From NCBI GenBank assembly GCA_013339765.2, contig JABSTR010001244.1:2925501-2989500 (forward strand): 64,000 nt of DNA, in the 5' to 3' direction. Within the stretch, counting starts at the first letter, position 1; every line of letters starts with the position of its first letter. Under the pieces are notes generated by a model. It did not search any database, was not told the DNA's origin, and saw nothing but the letters and a program-made list of their open reading frames with translations. This document shows, one piece after another, positions 1 through 31,186 of the stretch. A program made the translations under genes and the position numbers. The stretch is from Haemaphysalis longicornis. Its lineage: Eukaryota; Arthropoda; Arachnida; Ixodida; Ixodidae.

Positions 1-15
1 TGTGCTGGCGGGAGG

Positions 16-316
16 TTTAAACGTGGGTGTCAAAAGGCGAATTGCGGCTTGTCCGGTGTCCTCTCCGTGGTCGAGCGGTTGGGGTTGGTGTTACAGAAAT
101 AGTAAGATGCCTACGACGCGGGAGTAAAACAGCTACATGTTTGTCCGCGAGACAGAAGCTCCGGTCCTTCGAAGTTTCATTCAGTTAATTGACTAGGAAG
201 TATGCTCAATCGGAAATTACGAACAAACTACTTTTTCGAGCACTCCGTGGACTGCGTCCAGCTTCGCAGGTTGATGGCATTAAAAACTTAAGGAATTAAG
301 CACAATGTTATTGTTC
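16..316 (+). repeat. Interspersed repeat, copy 1 of a family also at 10.57 kb
   Basis: This stretch aligns by eye along its whole length with 10568-10884 in the same orientation. Shared blocks include TCCGTGGTCGAGCGGT, CCTACGACGCG, GGAAGTATGCTCAA and a final CACAATGTTATTG-like segment. The copies are clearly diverged, with substitutions and small indels. No protein is encoded. The block around GGTCGAGCGGTTGGGG slightly resembles a tRNA A box, but I cannot show that it is a SINE head. Confidence 0.6.
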
Positions 317-1817
317 GTGTACGGGTGGCACTGGTATTAGACCACCTAAGGAACTTGCACCCGTATTGACGATCTGACGTTTTGGTTTAGTGGCGCCATA
401 TGGCCATTTCTGGGGTGAAATGGGAGGGGTGGGGGATTAGCTACATCACAACAGAGCCAAAAGCGCACCTCAGTATGACAAAGAAAGACTGCCTCGAAGG
501 CGCAGGCATGGGAGCAGGGTTTCGACCGAGCGTGAAAGAAGGCTGGAAAACTTCGGGGGGGCGGGGATAGTGCGCTGCTATCAAGGAAAATTAGCCATAA
601 CCTCAACCACTGCTCTCTAGTTTGCACTGCCTGCGCCGCCGTCGGCGAGATTTTTTCCACGAGACGGCATTGAGACTACGCAATGCATTGTTCGCGCTTC
701 GTGCGGCTCGCACGTGCGCTGCTCCACGACCTTGCGAGTGTGCGCATACTCAAGTGTGCTCCACACTCGTTTCCGTTCTGGGCCACACACGGAATTCACC
801 TACCTAACCTGTCGAGAAAGGCCGTTTCGTAGTAACACATGGTGAACGGGCTGGAATTGCTTGAATCCTGCATGCGTGAGTGGGCGTTTTCACACGGGGC
901 ATGTAAACAAGCTTATCTCATCGATTGACAACGGAGCGAGGCGACCAGCCGTCACGCTTCACAGGCGCGATAGGTTCAAACAAAACTGACCGTGCACTGC
1001 GTTCAACCGAAATCGTGTGAAGAACGGATGGGCCGGCGATGCGCCATAAGAAATTAGAACAGGGTCATGCGGGGCCACTGTTCGCCCACATGCTTTCCCC
1101 GTTGTGCATACGGACATTACACTCAGCAAATCGCTGAAGTAAATTTTGTTCTGAATTAAGTGCAGCTAAGAAAAAAAAATAATTGAAAATGTATTGGTGG
1201 ATCTTTAAGAATGCGCGAGCATTTCGTACGTCCCTCTCCCTGGCGAACTTGAGGATCGGCCCGGTGCGCACGTCTTGCTCCGGCTGCGGAAGTGCGCAAC
1301 GCGGCGTTTCTCGCACGCCCCTCGCACACCGTGCCAACCGCACTTTGCGCCCTGTCTCAGTGTCACTCACGTTTACTCGCTTTGGCAGCGGCATTGGCTG
1401 CCTGTCGCGCTGTTTGTTGCCCGCCAGTGTGGTCATTTCGTCACCGCCATTTTCATTCCTTCCTTATTTGCCGCCCTGCGCTGAGTGCACCCTCCGTTTT
1501 ACCACGCGTACAAGCGGCGAGGGGAGTCGCGAGACCCGTCGAGGCGTGGCGCATCGGTGGCAGAGGCAGGTTCGAGCGGCGCTTCGACTTGACGTCGCCG
1601 TAGCAACGTCAGCATCTGGGCCAAGGCGGCGCCGTGCTAGGGTGTCTAGCCGCGCCGTAGCCGCGCGCTCTTTCGTTCTCCTTTCTGTCGCCCTGGGCCG
1701 GGTCGAATTTTTGCCGACATAAGCCATCTATTACTCACGCGATGTGAAGTAACCGCATGCGGCAATCGGGACGCGGTGTTTTCCCGCATTTAATTCACTT
1801 CTGTCAGTCTAGCGCAC
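317..1817. other. Unassigned; probable intron or downstream part of the Fz/LDLa gene
   Basis: No gene is recognised here on either strand. The part from about 1200 to 1700 is GC-rich and open in several frames, which is expected by chance at this composition. No further LDLa cysteine pattern was found, so the next exon of the minus-strand gene presumably lies beyond the left edge. Confidence 0.4.
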
Positions 1818-21860
<20,043 letters not shown>

Positions 21861-23559
21861 GCTTTCGCCCGGGAACACCCGCTCGACGCTAGCGACTGGT
21901 GATGTGCTCGCGCAGTCGCCTGGGGAATTCCGCCGGAAAAGGCAACACTGGAGAGTCAAGCAGCAAAGATCTGTTTCTTGTGAAAACGAAATGTTATAAG
22001 ACGGACGCGCTTCGCAATTCTGCCCCTCCCTCCCTGCCTTTGCCGCCAGAGAAGCCGAGCGCAAGCGATGAAGCCGTTGAAACTACAAGGAACATTTCAT
22101 ACCCTCCCCAATAAGCATTTGTAGTGGTTTACAAGAGCGTCGCTGGACATCCACTTTCGCAGGGCGGGACGGCGACCTTATTCTTTTCACTGTTCATGTC
22201 CCCAGTGAGGTTCGTTCAAGTAAAGTGTCGCGTAGCAGTGGCATGAGTGAGCGAACCTGGCTGTTCTAAAAATTGCGTGCACTGCGCAGATGCGTCGTCA
22301 GAGGATACTAGACAGTTCTGCCTGAAACTCCCGTACCAAAAAAAAGTTCCTGTCCAGAATTTGAACTCTAGATCGTACAGAGGGGCAAGACTGACATCGT
22401 GAAAGGGAGGGGGGGGAATCCCGGCCCCACGCTTCCCTTGCATCCTTTTTTCTTTATTGCAGGGTGAATACACCCAAACAAATCGATTGTACAAGGACAC
22501 ATAGTGAAGAATACAAGAGAATACACTAAAATTAGGACAAGCACAATTGCATCAAAATTCAGGCAAATGCACACAAGCGCTCAAAAGAGGGAAACGGTCA
22601 GGTGGCCGATGGAGCTGTACTGATCTCCGCCATGATCACCGTCATTACAGGGCAGTCCCTCTCAGGCCAACTCGGCCAACCACCGTTGGTGGCTAGCCGC
22701 TTGTGGGCAACAGAGAACTTGTCGGAAACTCGAAATCAAAGGGAAATGGCAACCGATTATTATGAAAAAAAGCGTCGGGGTGGAGTAGTTTTTCGCAAAG
22801 GAAAAACTACTCCCGAATTCAGCATCCTTCAATTGTGAGACTTTCTGAGAAATCTGCCGAAGCCTTTTTTTTTTTTACCGTACTTCGACAAAAGCTACTC
22901 CACGTCGGATGCTTTTTCCTTGATTATTTGTCGAATAATTTTTTCTCGTTAAAATTGGGTCAATGCATACACCCCTATGGATCGCTCACCACAGCAATAG
23001 CTACGGGGCACCTAAGCTTCATCTTATCATGTCAGAATTCGCGAGCACCACTTTTCGTCGAATTGTGCTGCTGAGTTTTTGCTACCGAGTTTTGTCTTGC
23101 TGAGACTGTGATCTCGTGAAGCAGTCGAAATTCATTTTTTTTTATGAGCAGGCTTCACTGGAACACAAGTCGGGAAATCTAGAATTACGGAGATCAAGCT
23201 TCATATCGGTCCATTCAAAGTCGGCTTCACTACTTTACACAAATGCATTGCTGGGAAGGCATTCTTCAGGGCAGTCTAAGCAGTTACATACCCCTAGCTT
23301 CGGATCGTCCGGCGGGCAGAATTTCGCCGACGTGTTGGGTGCACGCTGTTCGGTTACGGAGATATCGAGACGCCACGCTTTTCGCCAACTGAGCCAAGTA
23401 GCGCGTAATGCGCACGCACTGAAACTGGCCGGAGGCGAAGCTTGCGGTTCGTTTCGCTCTGCTCCTATGCTGGTTCCCTTCAATGCCAGCCTCAGACAAG
23501 CGCGGATATTGTGCAAGGGACGGGGACGCTTGCGAGAAGAGCCACGTCTGTCTGTCGGG
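21861..23559. other. Upstream of the Fz/LDLa gene; no other gene recognised
   Basis: This interval should hold the 5' UTR and promoter of the minus-strand gene, but no TATA or initiator could be assigned with confidence. A short hairpin at 22782-22813 has arms GGAGTAGTTTTTC and its inverse around GCAAAG. Confidence 0.35.
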
Positions 23560-23770
23560 TGTAAAAGTCTCTTCTCTTTGAAGCGCGAAGCCCTCTAGCG
23601 CGAGGCATAAATAAGCGTCCCGGTGTTTTTTTTTTTTAGTACGCGTTACGTTCTAGCGCGAGACGTAAACGAGTTTCCCGGTGTTTTAGTACCGTGACTA
23701 CATGAGACAACGACGACGACATAAGACGCCAACATCCCCAGCTCCTAAGGGGCTTCGCCCCTAAAACAGC
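23560..23770 (+). repeat. Interspersed repeat with internal tandem motif
   Basis: Two internal units share CTAGCGCGAG, TAAA, CCCGGTGTTTT and AGTACGCGTTACGTT, followed by a GACGACGACATAAGACGCC tail and AGGGGCTTCGCCCCTA. The same family lies in opposite orientation at 46366-46625 with three such units. Confidence 0.7.
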
Positions 23771-23809
23771 TCGTATACTAATATAGTTCACCTAAATATA
23801 GAAAAAGCT

Positions 23810-25598
23810 TTTATTTCAATACTACACTGGCTAATTTTATTAACGATGACCCGCAGAAGTTTTGGGCCTACATTAGCGATTGCAAAAAGAATGTAGAACA
23901 AATTTCCGTGAACGGTTCGCTGATATCGGATGCGAAAGCGATTGCTGATCATTTTAACTCCTTTTTTAATAGTGTTTTTTGTCAGTCTTCTCAGCCTGTA
24001 GCATGATCCAGATATTCCACCAGGTAATTTAATTTTGATATGACGGAGTTCTAAACATGGTTCGTCGAATAAAAGTAAAATCTTCCGGTGGGACAGAGGG
24101 AATACCGAATGAATTTTTCCGACGGTACGCCGAGCCCTTGTCCAAATACCTTGTTACAATTCTTGAGGCTTCAGTCCGTACTGCAACGTTACCTAAAGAA
24201 TTGGCAATGGCTCTCGTCAAGCCAATTCCAAAAAAGGGAGACCCTTTTCTCGTCTCCAACCGTGGCCTCCGCGATTTGCTGCCGGCGGCGGCGCGCCGCC
24301 GGCAGCCGATCGCGGAGGCCTTGCTCCAACTATCGGCCAATTTCGATTATATCGTCTTGCAGCAAAATGTTAGAACACATTGCCACAACATTCATATCAA
24401 AACACCTGGATGAGCATAACGTTTCATCTTCATACAAGCATGGTTTTTGAAAAGGCTTCTCAACAACAACTAAGTTATGTACAGTCATTCATTCTCTTGC
24501 ATCTGTGATTGATAAAGGCGGCCAAGTCGACGCAATATTCTTAGATTTCTGCGAAGCTTTCTACTGCATCCCCCATGATAAACTTATGATTAAATTACAG
24601 CTTATTGGACTTCCCAATTTTCTATTAGCCTGGATTGCTAACTACTTGTCTCATCGCTCCCAGTTTGTCTGCATTAATGATCAAAATTCAGTTCTTCTGC
24701 CGGTTACTTCAGGTGTTCCACAGGCCAGTGTACTCGGTCCCCTACTATTTTTGATATACTGTATAATGATGTAGTAAATTATGTAAACCCACCTGTTAAT
24801 GTTCGTCTTTTTGCGGATGATTGTATTCTGTTTAACTCAATAGCTAACTCTGATGACCAAGCAGCTCTCCAGTCCACACTAAACAATATATGTCTATGGT
24901 GCAATCAATGGGGGATGAAACTAAACTTGGATAAATCCGTTCTGCTCCGTGTCACTAACAAGAAAAAGCCAGTACTAACTGAATACACGCTCTCTAACCA
25001 ACCTCTTCATGAAGTAATACAAGGAATACAAGTATCTTGGTGTCACTCTAACAAACAATTTAAGTTGGAAATCCTACATTAAACAAGTTTCTTCCGCAGC
25101 TTACCGCAAATTATGCATGCTAATACACAAGCTTAAGGGTGCTCCTACGAAAGTGAAACACTTAGCTTACCAATCCTTGATACTCCCGAAATTAGAATAT
25201 GCATGCGTTGCCTGGGATCCTTATACTAAAACATTGATGCATTAGAAAAAATTCAGCGGAGGGCAGTTCGTTTCATTTATTCTCTCTATAAGACTGGTAG
25301 CTCTGTCACTAATGTTATGCTTTCAAATGGTATCCTATCTTTGCAGTCCAGACGCAGATTCTTGCACCTAAAATTTTTGTACCTCCTTTCAAACCGCAAG
25401 CTTGCTCTGAACCCTGACCCCTACCTGAAACCACTAAGAACGCGTCAGGCCCGGCATTCACTCGCACTTTCTTTAACACCATATTTTGCTCGTACTAACT
25501 TATTCAAATTTTCTTTTTTTCCTCGTACCATTGGGGAGTGGAACGGTTTGCCTGCAAGCAGTTTACACTCTCCTGAGCTTATTTACGCCGAAATTTGA
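23810..25598 (+). pseudogene. CR1/Jockey-like LINE, ORF2 reverse transcriptase, decayed
   Basis: The plus-strand motifs in order are KFWAYISDCKKN, GGTEGIPNEFFRRYAEPL, ALVKPIPKKGDP, NYRPISIISSCSKMLEHI, AIFLDFCEAFYCIPHDKL, TSGVPQASVLGPLLFLIY, VRLFADDCILFN (an intact FADD), EYKYLGVTLTNNLSWKSYI, LEKIQRRAVRFIYSLY and FFPRTIGEWNGLPASSL. Stops, a hairpin insertion at 24261 and at least three frameshifts (about 24770, 25025 and 25235) inactivate it. The endonuclease and ORF1 are missing. Downstream lies a CAAA/AATA simple repeat. Confidence 0.93.
24254..24330. mobile_element. 63-bp hairpin insertion with 7-bp direct repeats inside the LINE
   Basis: CTCCAAC occurs at 24254-24260 and 24324-24330. The 63 bp between them are almost entirely palindromic, with GGCCTCCGCGAT near the left end and ATCGCGGAGGCC at the right, and a GC-rich core GCCGGCGGCGGCGCGCCGCC. 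The flanking RT reading frame is continuous once this segment is skipped, which shows it arrived after the LINE. Confidence 0.85.
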
Positions 25599-25795
25599 AA
25601 CTGTTCTTCTAGCTATTGCAACTGTCCCGCGTTTCTCTCCCCGCTCTTTTCCTTCGTTGCTTTTGTATAAAAATGTTACGCTTTCCGTTTTTCATTTTCT
25701 TCATTCTTTTGTTGATGTTGTATTGAAAAATGTTGTGTATGATAACTGTATTATCTTGCTCCTCCTGCTTTGGCCTCTGGCCAGCATTATATGTA

Positions 25796-25849
25796 AACAA
25801 ACAAACAACAAACAACAACAAACAACAAACAAACAAACAAACAAACAAA

Positions 25850-25892
<43 letters not shown>
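25796..25892. repeat. (CAAA)n/(AAAT)n simple repeat
   Basis: CAAA units grade into AAAT units just after the LINE 3' region. They may be the tail of that LINE. Confidence 0.95.
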
Positions 25893-25893
<1 letters not shown>

Positions 25894-26798
25894 ATCGCCA
25901 CATGCTTACTAATGCATCGAAGAATTAAACTCCCGACTATCCTCTTCGCAAGTTTGAAATCATGCTTCTCATATAAGCGAATCGCTTCGAAAAATGTCGA
26001 CGTATAAGTTGGTAGGAATCCTTGCGGGGATGCGCGTTGTTCGCTTTTGCTGGCATTTAACGCGGATAGGGTTTACGCGACATTGGCTCCGTTCATCACT
26101 CGGTCGACGCAATAGCGGAGAACGCCACCGAACAGACCTCCGCAGATGAAAGTAGAACAGCGCTGGTTTTAAAGATGCTCCGATTGCCTCTATTTATACT
26201 GCGCTGTTTGAGTTGCAATTTTATGATACACGTTATTGTCTAATCAGGACAGTACAAATTCATCCTGACGCTTGTTTGTGCTACATTTGTTGTTTGTGTT
26301 GAATGTTTCGTGGCGCTAAAGTACAAACACGAAAATACGTTCGTTGCGCTCCAATCGCTGCAGTCACACTTCTCGTCCGGGAAGGTTAGCGCACTTCACA
26401 AGAATCAACTCTTTTTGTCGGCTTCCTCCCAAGAAAGAAACAGTCGTCACAGCGTTGCTGTAAGCTGTTCAGACGGTGCTCGCTTTGCCGCTGACACAGG
26501 TCTTGCGTCTCTGTTACTTAGCCTCGTTTGTTTGATATTCTCATTGATGCCGACTTCGTTTTCGTTGCCCACTTATTTCACACTCCGCACCTGGTCCCGA
26601 CGGCTTTTTTACGAAACATTCGGCGCCCAGTCTCGCGAGTTGGCGTTTTCGGCTGTATGGATGAAGTATTTGCTTTGTAGTGAAGTTAAGGAAGCTGTGA
26701 AATCGAAGCACGTGACACTTTTTTTTCCATCTCTTCGGGATCGGGGGACAATGACCATGAATGCGAAACCCCGCGTGATGGGTGGTCACCCCATGGCC

Positions 26799-26801
<3 letters not shown>
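25893..26801. other. Unassigned; one long plus-strand frame from 26310
   Basis: A plus-strand frame from 26310 runs into the (AT)n repeat. Its sequence shows no known motif, and its last 30 codons are translated microsatellite. I do not call it a gene. Confidence 0.35.

Positions 26802-26875
<74 letters not shown>
26802..26875. repeat. (AT)n microsatellite
   Basis: About 37 uninterrupted TA/AT units. Confidence 0.98.
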
Positions 26876-26877
<2 letters not shown>

Positions 26878-27727
26878 GGTGGCTCTGTTGACGCAAGAAG
26901 AGGGCTGGCTTGAATATTGCGCCGGCTGCCAGGGCGATTAAAGCCTGTGGTTTCATCTGCCGTAAGCGGGTGTGTTGAGATCGAAGCTGCGTTGTGCACG
27001 CCGTCGTCCTTCGAAGCTCAAGACGGCGCACTAACCAGCGATTCAAAGTCAGCTCTTCAGCTTTCGCAGCGGGGTGTGCCGGCGGAAAAGCCGTGTCAGC
27101 GATCCTCACGCCCCCACCGTCTATAGACTACACGGGGTCTGATGGAGGGTTTTATAGATGGCTTGAAAGCGCACTGCTTATGTTTCCCCTAAGGTTGGGT
27201 TCGTAGCAATGCACTTGTGTGCAGTTGTGAAGCCGACTTTAAATGGGCCCGGCATTTATCCGACAATTAACAATTAGAGATTTCTGCAATATTTTTTCCC
27301 GTTTAAGCAACGAATAGGCAACAAGATTTGGGATTCGTTTCAATTATATTTTCCCCATAATACACATGAGGACGTCTTAAAGATTGCACAAATGCAGCAA
27401 AAATGAAAGGAGATAGTAAAAACTTCATTTTGATCTTGGGGATTGCAATAAGCTCCATTACCTGTAAACGACCTAAAGGTTGTTAGAATCCGGTTTGCTG
27501 AGCACTGCATGTACCGTTTCTTATAAATTTACATTTGACGCACCTGTACCGGTCTCAACCATGATAATCTCCCCTCAGTTCCATATGTCGACGTCTTGAA
27601 GCGAAAAATTACTGAGCCCGGATACCAAGACAGCAGCAGCATTCCTCCGTTGGCGAAGGTAGTCTTGCGGGAGTGAAAAATGAGGAAGGCTTTTGTCTCG
27701 TCCGTAGCCTTCTGTAACTTTTCGGTC
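26876..27727. other. Unassigned AT-rich to mixed DNA
   Basis: Nothing coding is recognised. AGCAATGCACTTGTGTGCAG near 27209 matches a segment at 10288 (AGCAATGCACTTCTGTTCAG) with similar downstream sequence, so part of it is an old dispersed repeat. Confidence 0.35.
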
Positions 27728-28189
27728 TCATTTCGTAATAATTGATTGACAAACTTTTATTAAGGCAGGGCGACCAGAGGTCCGAGCGTGGGTAAGGGAA
27801 GCAAAGGGGGGGGGGGTGAAAGCGATCACTGCAGCACTTGTTGACATTGAGGTCTCGGTTGCGTCCATTGGTATAAGGCAGTCATAGGTTGGGGTTTCAA
27901 TCGGGTTCGCTGCTGATAAAAACGCATAAACGCATACATCATTCGTTGTGGCATAGCGGTTGCGTTGTATTCCACGTATACGAGCTTGCCGGTTCGGCTC
28001 GCTCCCTACCGCGGGAGGCGGTACACGTCCAACGGATGCCGGATACACAAACGCCCGTCTGAATAAAATTTCGGCGCGACTCAGAGGACCCGTGACGGTT
28101 TGTATTAACCCACCGCCCTCCGTCATGACAGGCCTCTTGACCCAGCGTTGCGCAGCTTCGGCGTATTGATTTTTCTTGAAGCCGTACAT
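27728..28189 (-). CDS. Unidentified 153-codon ORF, doubtful
   Basis: Open from 28189 to 27728 on the minus strand. It includes KRPVMTEGGGLIQTVTG and PIETPTYDCLIPMDATETSM. No domain, signal peptide or membrane segment is evident. A minus-strand AATAAAAG lies near 27755, inside the last codons, so this may be a transposon 3' end. A poly-G run at 27808-27817 sits inside the frame. Confidence 0.2.
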   Translation of the reverse strand: MYGFKKNQYAEAAQRWVKRPVMTEGGGLIQTVTGPLSRAEILFRRAFVYPASVGRVPPPAVGSEPNRQARIRGIQRNRYATTNDVCVYAFLSAANPIETPTYDCLIPMDATETSMSTSAAVIAFTPPPFASLTHARTSGRPALIKVCQSIITK

Positions 28190-28399
28190 AGCCTTTTCTT
28201 GTTGCGTGTGTCACGCATGTCTGTAAAATCAGAAGTGAATCGTGCTTGTTGCTTGCCTCACATTATGCAACGACGTGGATTAGGCACTTTCACGTCCCAA
28301 AAACGCCCTTGTCCACAAGGTTCACTGAACAAGAATTAGTGTAGAGCGTGCGACGCAGACGACATAGGGGGTCGAAGTTGCGCCTGGGTTGTGAGGTCA

Positions 28400-28520
28400 G
28401 GCTCGCCGTTGTTGAGATCTTAAACGAGGGAGGGGGGAGGCCGTCGAGGGAGGAAATCGAACTCGCGCCTCCGCGCTCAGTCCCGCAATGCCTCTTCACC
28501 AGCGGCTGGTTCAACTACCA
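28400..28520 (-). repeat. Possible decayed tRNA-SINE head
   Basis: Minus-strand GGCATTGCGGGACTGAGCGC and GCGAGTTCGATTTCCTCCC recall the A-to-B box part of the window's main SINE family. Similarity is weak and no body or tail follows. Confidence 0.35.
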
Positions 28521-28756
28521 GCGCATGCTTTAAGGCTTCGAACATCCAAACACCTGTAATCAGATTGAGCTGAATTCTGACTTAAAGCACGTTCAATGCG
28601 ATGAAAAACAACGAAGAGCCGGCAAACCAGTGCCCTTAAGTTTGTCTCGGTTTGTGCTTAACATTTCGATTTTTAGCGCTGGAATTCGGATGGTAGGAAT
28701 CGTTAAAAGCAGTGTTACTTGATCGAATTGCAGAGTTAACATTTGCCCGCCCACAG

Positions 28757-28898
28757 ATCGCCCTTTGGTGACTTGGCAAATAACAGTGGCCTCGGCGCTT
28801 CGCTGGCGATCGCAAGGCAATGGTCCCGATTCGGACCATGACAGCTGCCTTTCTGATGAAGACGAAATACAGAAATGCCCGTGCACACAATATGGAAG
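28757..28898 (+). CDS. Candidate single exon, function unknown
   Basis: Bounded by a TGCCCGCCCACAG acceptor and an AAG|GTAAGTG consensus donor. Only one frame is open. It ends DSDHDSCLSDEDEI then QKCPCTQYG, a cysteine-containing extracellular-looking stretch that faintly recalls a degraded LDLa tail. It is a plausible internal exon of a plus-strand gene, but I found no partner exons nearby. Confidence 0.3.
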
Positions 28899-28989
28899 GT
28901 AAGTGAAGCCTGGAGTTTTGAAGTAATTGGTGTTAAGTAAAATTCGTAGTTCTTACGGTAAGAAAGATTTGGTGTACTGTTAATAATGT

Positions 28990-30519
28990 AGTCAATGAAA
29001 AAACTCTATCATGAGGATACGCCCCGCGCATTTTGAGTCTTCGTTTTTTTTGGTATGGTCCTTCTCTGGTAATTGGCATAATCGTGAAAACAAAACAGCC
29101 GAAAGCGCAAGAGTGCCTCGGGCCAGGTTTGTCTCCAGGTCTGCACCGTTTGTGCGCCAGCGGCTCCCACAGTCTGGCTTTCCCTCCGTACTTACTCGCG
29201 AGGCGGAGAAAGTGGCCGTCGCGGGGGGCGCACGCGAGCTGTCGTGCAAGCCACGCAAGAAGAAGACGCGTTGCTGGTCTCCGGACTCACGTGTCTGAAT
29301 CGTCGACCCTCCGTACGTGAGATGAACGGACGGGTGGTGTGCTTCTCTGCGGGCCCGGTCGGAGAGCACGAAACGTGGAATCCCGCTAGGTGGTCGTCGT
29401 CACAGAGCCGGCGGATCGGAGGAGTGGGAAACGGTGCTCGCACTCGGCCCTTTGATGGGATCTGGCGCCTCCACTGACGGCGATCCCTCTCTTCGACTCG
29501 GCAGGATCTCAGGTCACTGGGGCCGCTCTTAAGGGGAGAGGATGGCGGGACCGCGTGGCTGCGCCTCCTCCCCGCCGGCCAGAGAATGCTCTTTCTTCCC
29601 CAGAACGACCATTAGTGGCGCCCGCTCTCCACTCCCCGGGCCGCTCATCTGGAGGACCATTCGATGAACGGTAGAACAGAGAAGACGGTCGGGGAGAGGA
29701 GGGGGCGACGTAAAAGGAACGAGAACAACAGGTTCCCCGTTGTTTTTGTCTGCGCCCACGAAAAGGGGCTCCGTGTGCTAACGCCGCTACTCAAACAAAC
29801 GCCGACGGCAGACGGTATGCCGCCGACGTCGTCCGTGCCTCCGGGTCCCATCGCTCTGATCCGGATTTGTTCGGGGGTGCGGCGGCGGCGGCGTAGACGG
29901 CTGACTGGGCGGCCAGTTCGCGCCTCGAGCGGCCGCGCCTGGGTCGCCGCTGCGGCGGGATCCATTCACCGAGGCGCGCTCCTTGGCCCCTCGCAGGATT
30001 AAGTGTCTAACGCCGCCGGACGACGACGAGGCACGTGCGAGCGCGGGACCGTACGCCACGCGTGGGTCGCCGGGCCTCGCCCTCTTCCTGCCGCCTCGTC
30101 TTCTTCGGCGAGGGGCGGAACGGGGCGTGGCCGTGAACCCTGGGAGCGATACGCGCGCGCGTCTTTTGTTCTGGTGGGGAGGCGACCAATTCACGCCGCC
30201 GCTACCCCCGCAACGTTTCTTCGGGTTAATTACTTTTGATTCCCGCTGGCCCCATTTTAGCCAGAGCGGCACTTATTGGATCACGCGGCGCGCAGGGCAT
30301 GGGAACTTCCGTTACCGTAATTGGCCGAGAGGCTTCCTCTTGAGATTGTGCTCTTGGAGCCGTTCGACCTTTAATCAAAGAAGGGTGCGTTACGATGAAG
30401 CCGCGTGAGCTTATTGGTATTCTGGGCACAGTAGGCAAAATTTGCATTGGAACAGAATTGAACAGTGCAAGCCGCTGATTACAGATATCAGAGCACCCCG
30501 TTTTCAAAGGCCACTTCAC
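28990..30519. other. GC-rich region with overlapping chance ORFs, no gene recognised
   Basis: Base composition rises sharply from 29100 to 30200, with CpG-dense runs. Both strands are open in most frames and no domain is recognisable. A minus frame 30226-30519 (TEVPMPCAPRDPISAALAKM) has a natural look, but no family was identified. It could be a promoter or first-exon region. Confidence 0.3.
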
Positions 30520-30780
30520 CTATAGTTCATACCACAAGCTAGCTGCAGCACTGTGGAGGCTACATTGTTATCAAATAGTTCGCCCACTGAGGGCGCCTAA
30601 CTCGCTGTGAAGGGGGTCCTGAAAGGACACTCCCTTCTCCCCTCTCGGCAAGTGGCACCGCAAGGCCCCGGCGCCTTTTTGTCGCTTCCTTCGCGGTGAG
30701 TTAGGCGCCCTGAGGGGGCGGGCTGTTGACAGCAATGTAGCCTCCACAGTGCTGCACCTAGCTTGTGGTATGAACTATAG
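30520..30780. mobile_element. 261-bp MITE-like element with about 80-bp terminal inverted repeats
   Basis: The left end CTATAGTTCATACCACAAGC continues TAGCTGCAGCACTGTGGAGG. The right end is the close inverse, finishing CTAGCTTGTGGTATGAACTA then TAG. The loop holds two inverted GGCGCCTAACTC/GAGTTAGGCGCC blocks. No coding content. Flanking duplication is unclear, although TA-rich ends would fit a TA-targeting family. Confidence 0.85.
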
Positions 30781-31186
30781 CTATCCCACAGAGTACCTTG
30801 GTGAAACGTGTCTTTAACTCTGATTACTTCCAGCGAGAGAACCGTCGTTATATTTATATCGACAGAGGTGACACACCCAATTACTGGCACCAAAGCTACA
30901 AGGTTTACCATTGAAGCGTTGCTCGGCGTTGCACTGCTGATCCTACGAGTTATCAATAATCGCTCAAGAACCTCCCCGGTTCCCGCCCGCAGCCGCCTGT
31001 GAGAGAGAGAAAGAATGCTGTTAAGGAAAGCATATATTGCCAACTCGGCAGCAGCCACCTTAGCACACAAAACAATCGCCGTCATCGAACACACTCTTGA
31101 TTCCGCCGCCTTTGCCAGAACGGCCTCTCTGTCTTCGAGGAAGTTGCGGACGTAGTGGAAAGCTCTGGCGCCGCAGCCGGTCCCGT

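Noticed and set aside
26541..27109. ORFs ending in Tyr-Ile repeats
   Set aside because: Read-through of the (AT)n microsatellite on both strands.
29100..30270. CpG-island promoter with coding ORFs
   Set aside because: GC richness alone opens many frames. No domain, splice pattern or conserved start was found.
30808..31002. Integrase-like or host gene around the LINE end
   Set aside because: The frame is a shadow near the truncated LINE and the MITE, with no conserved catalytic motif.
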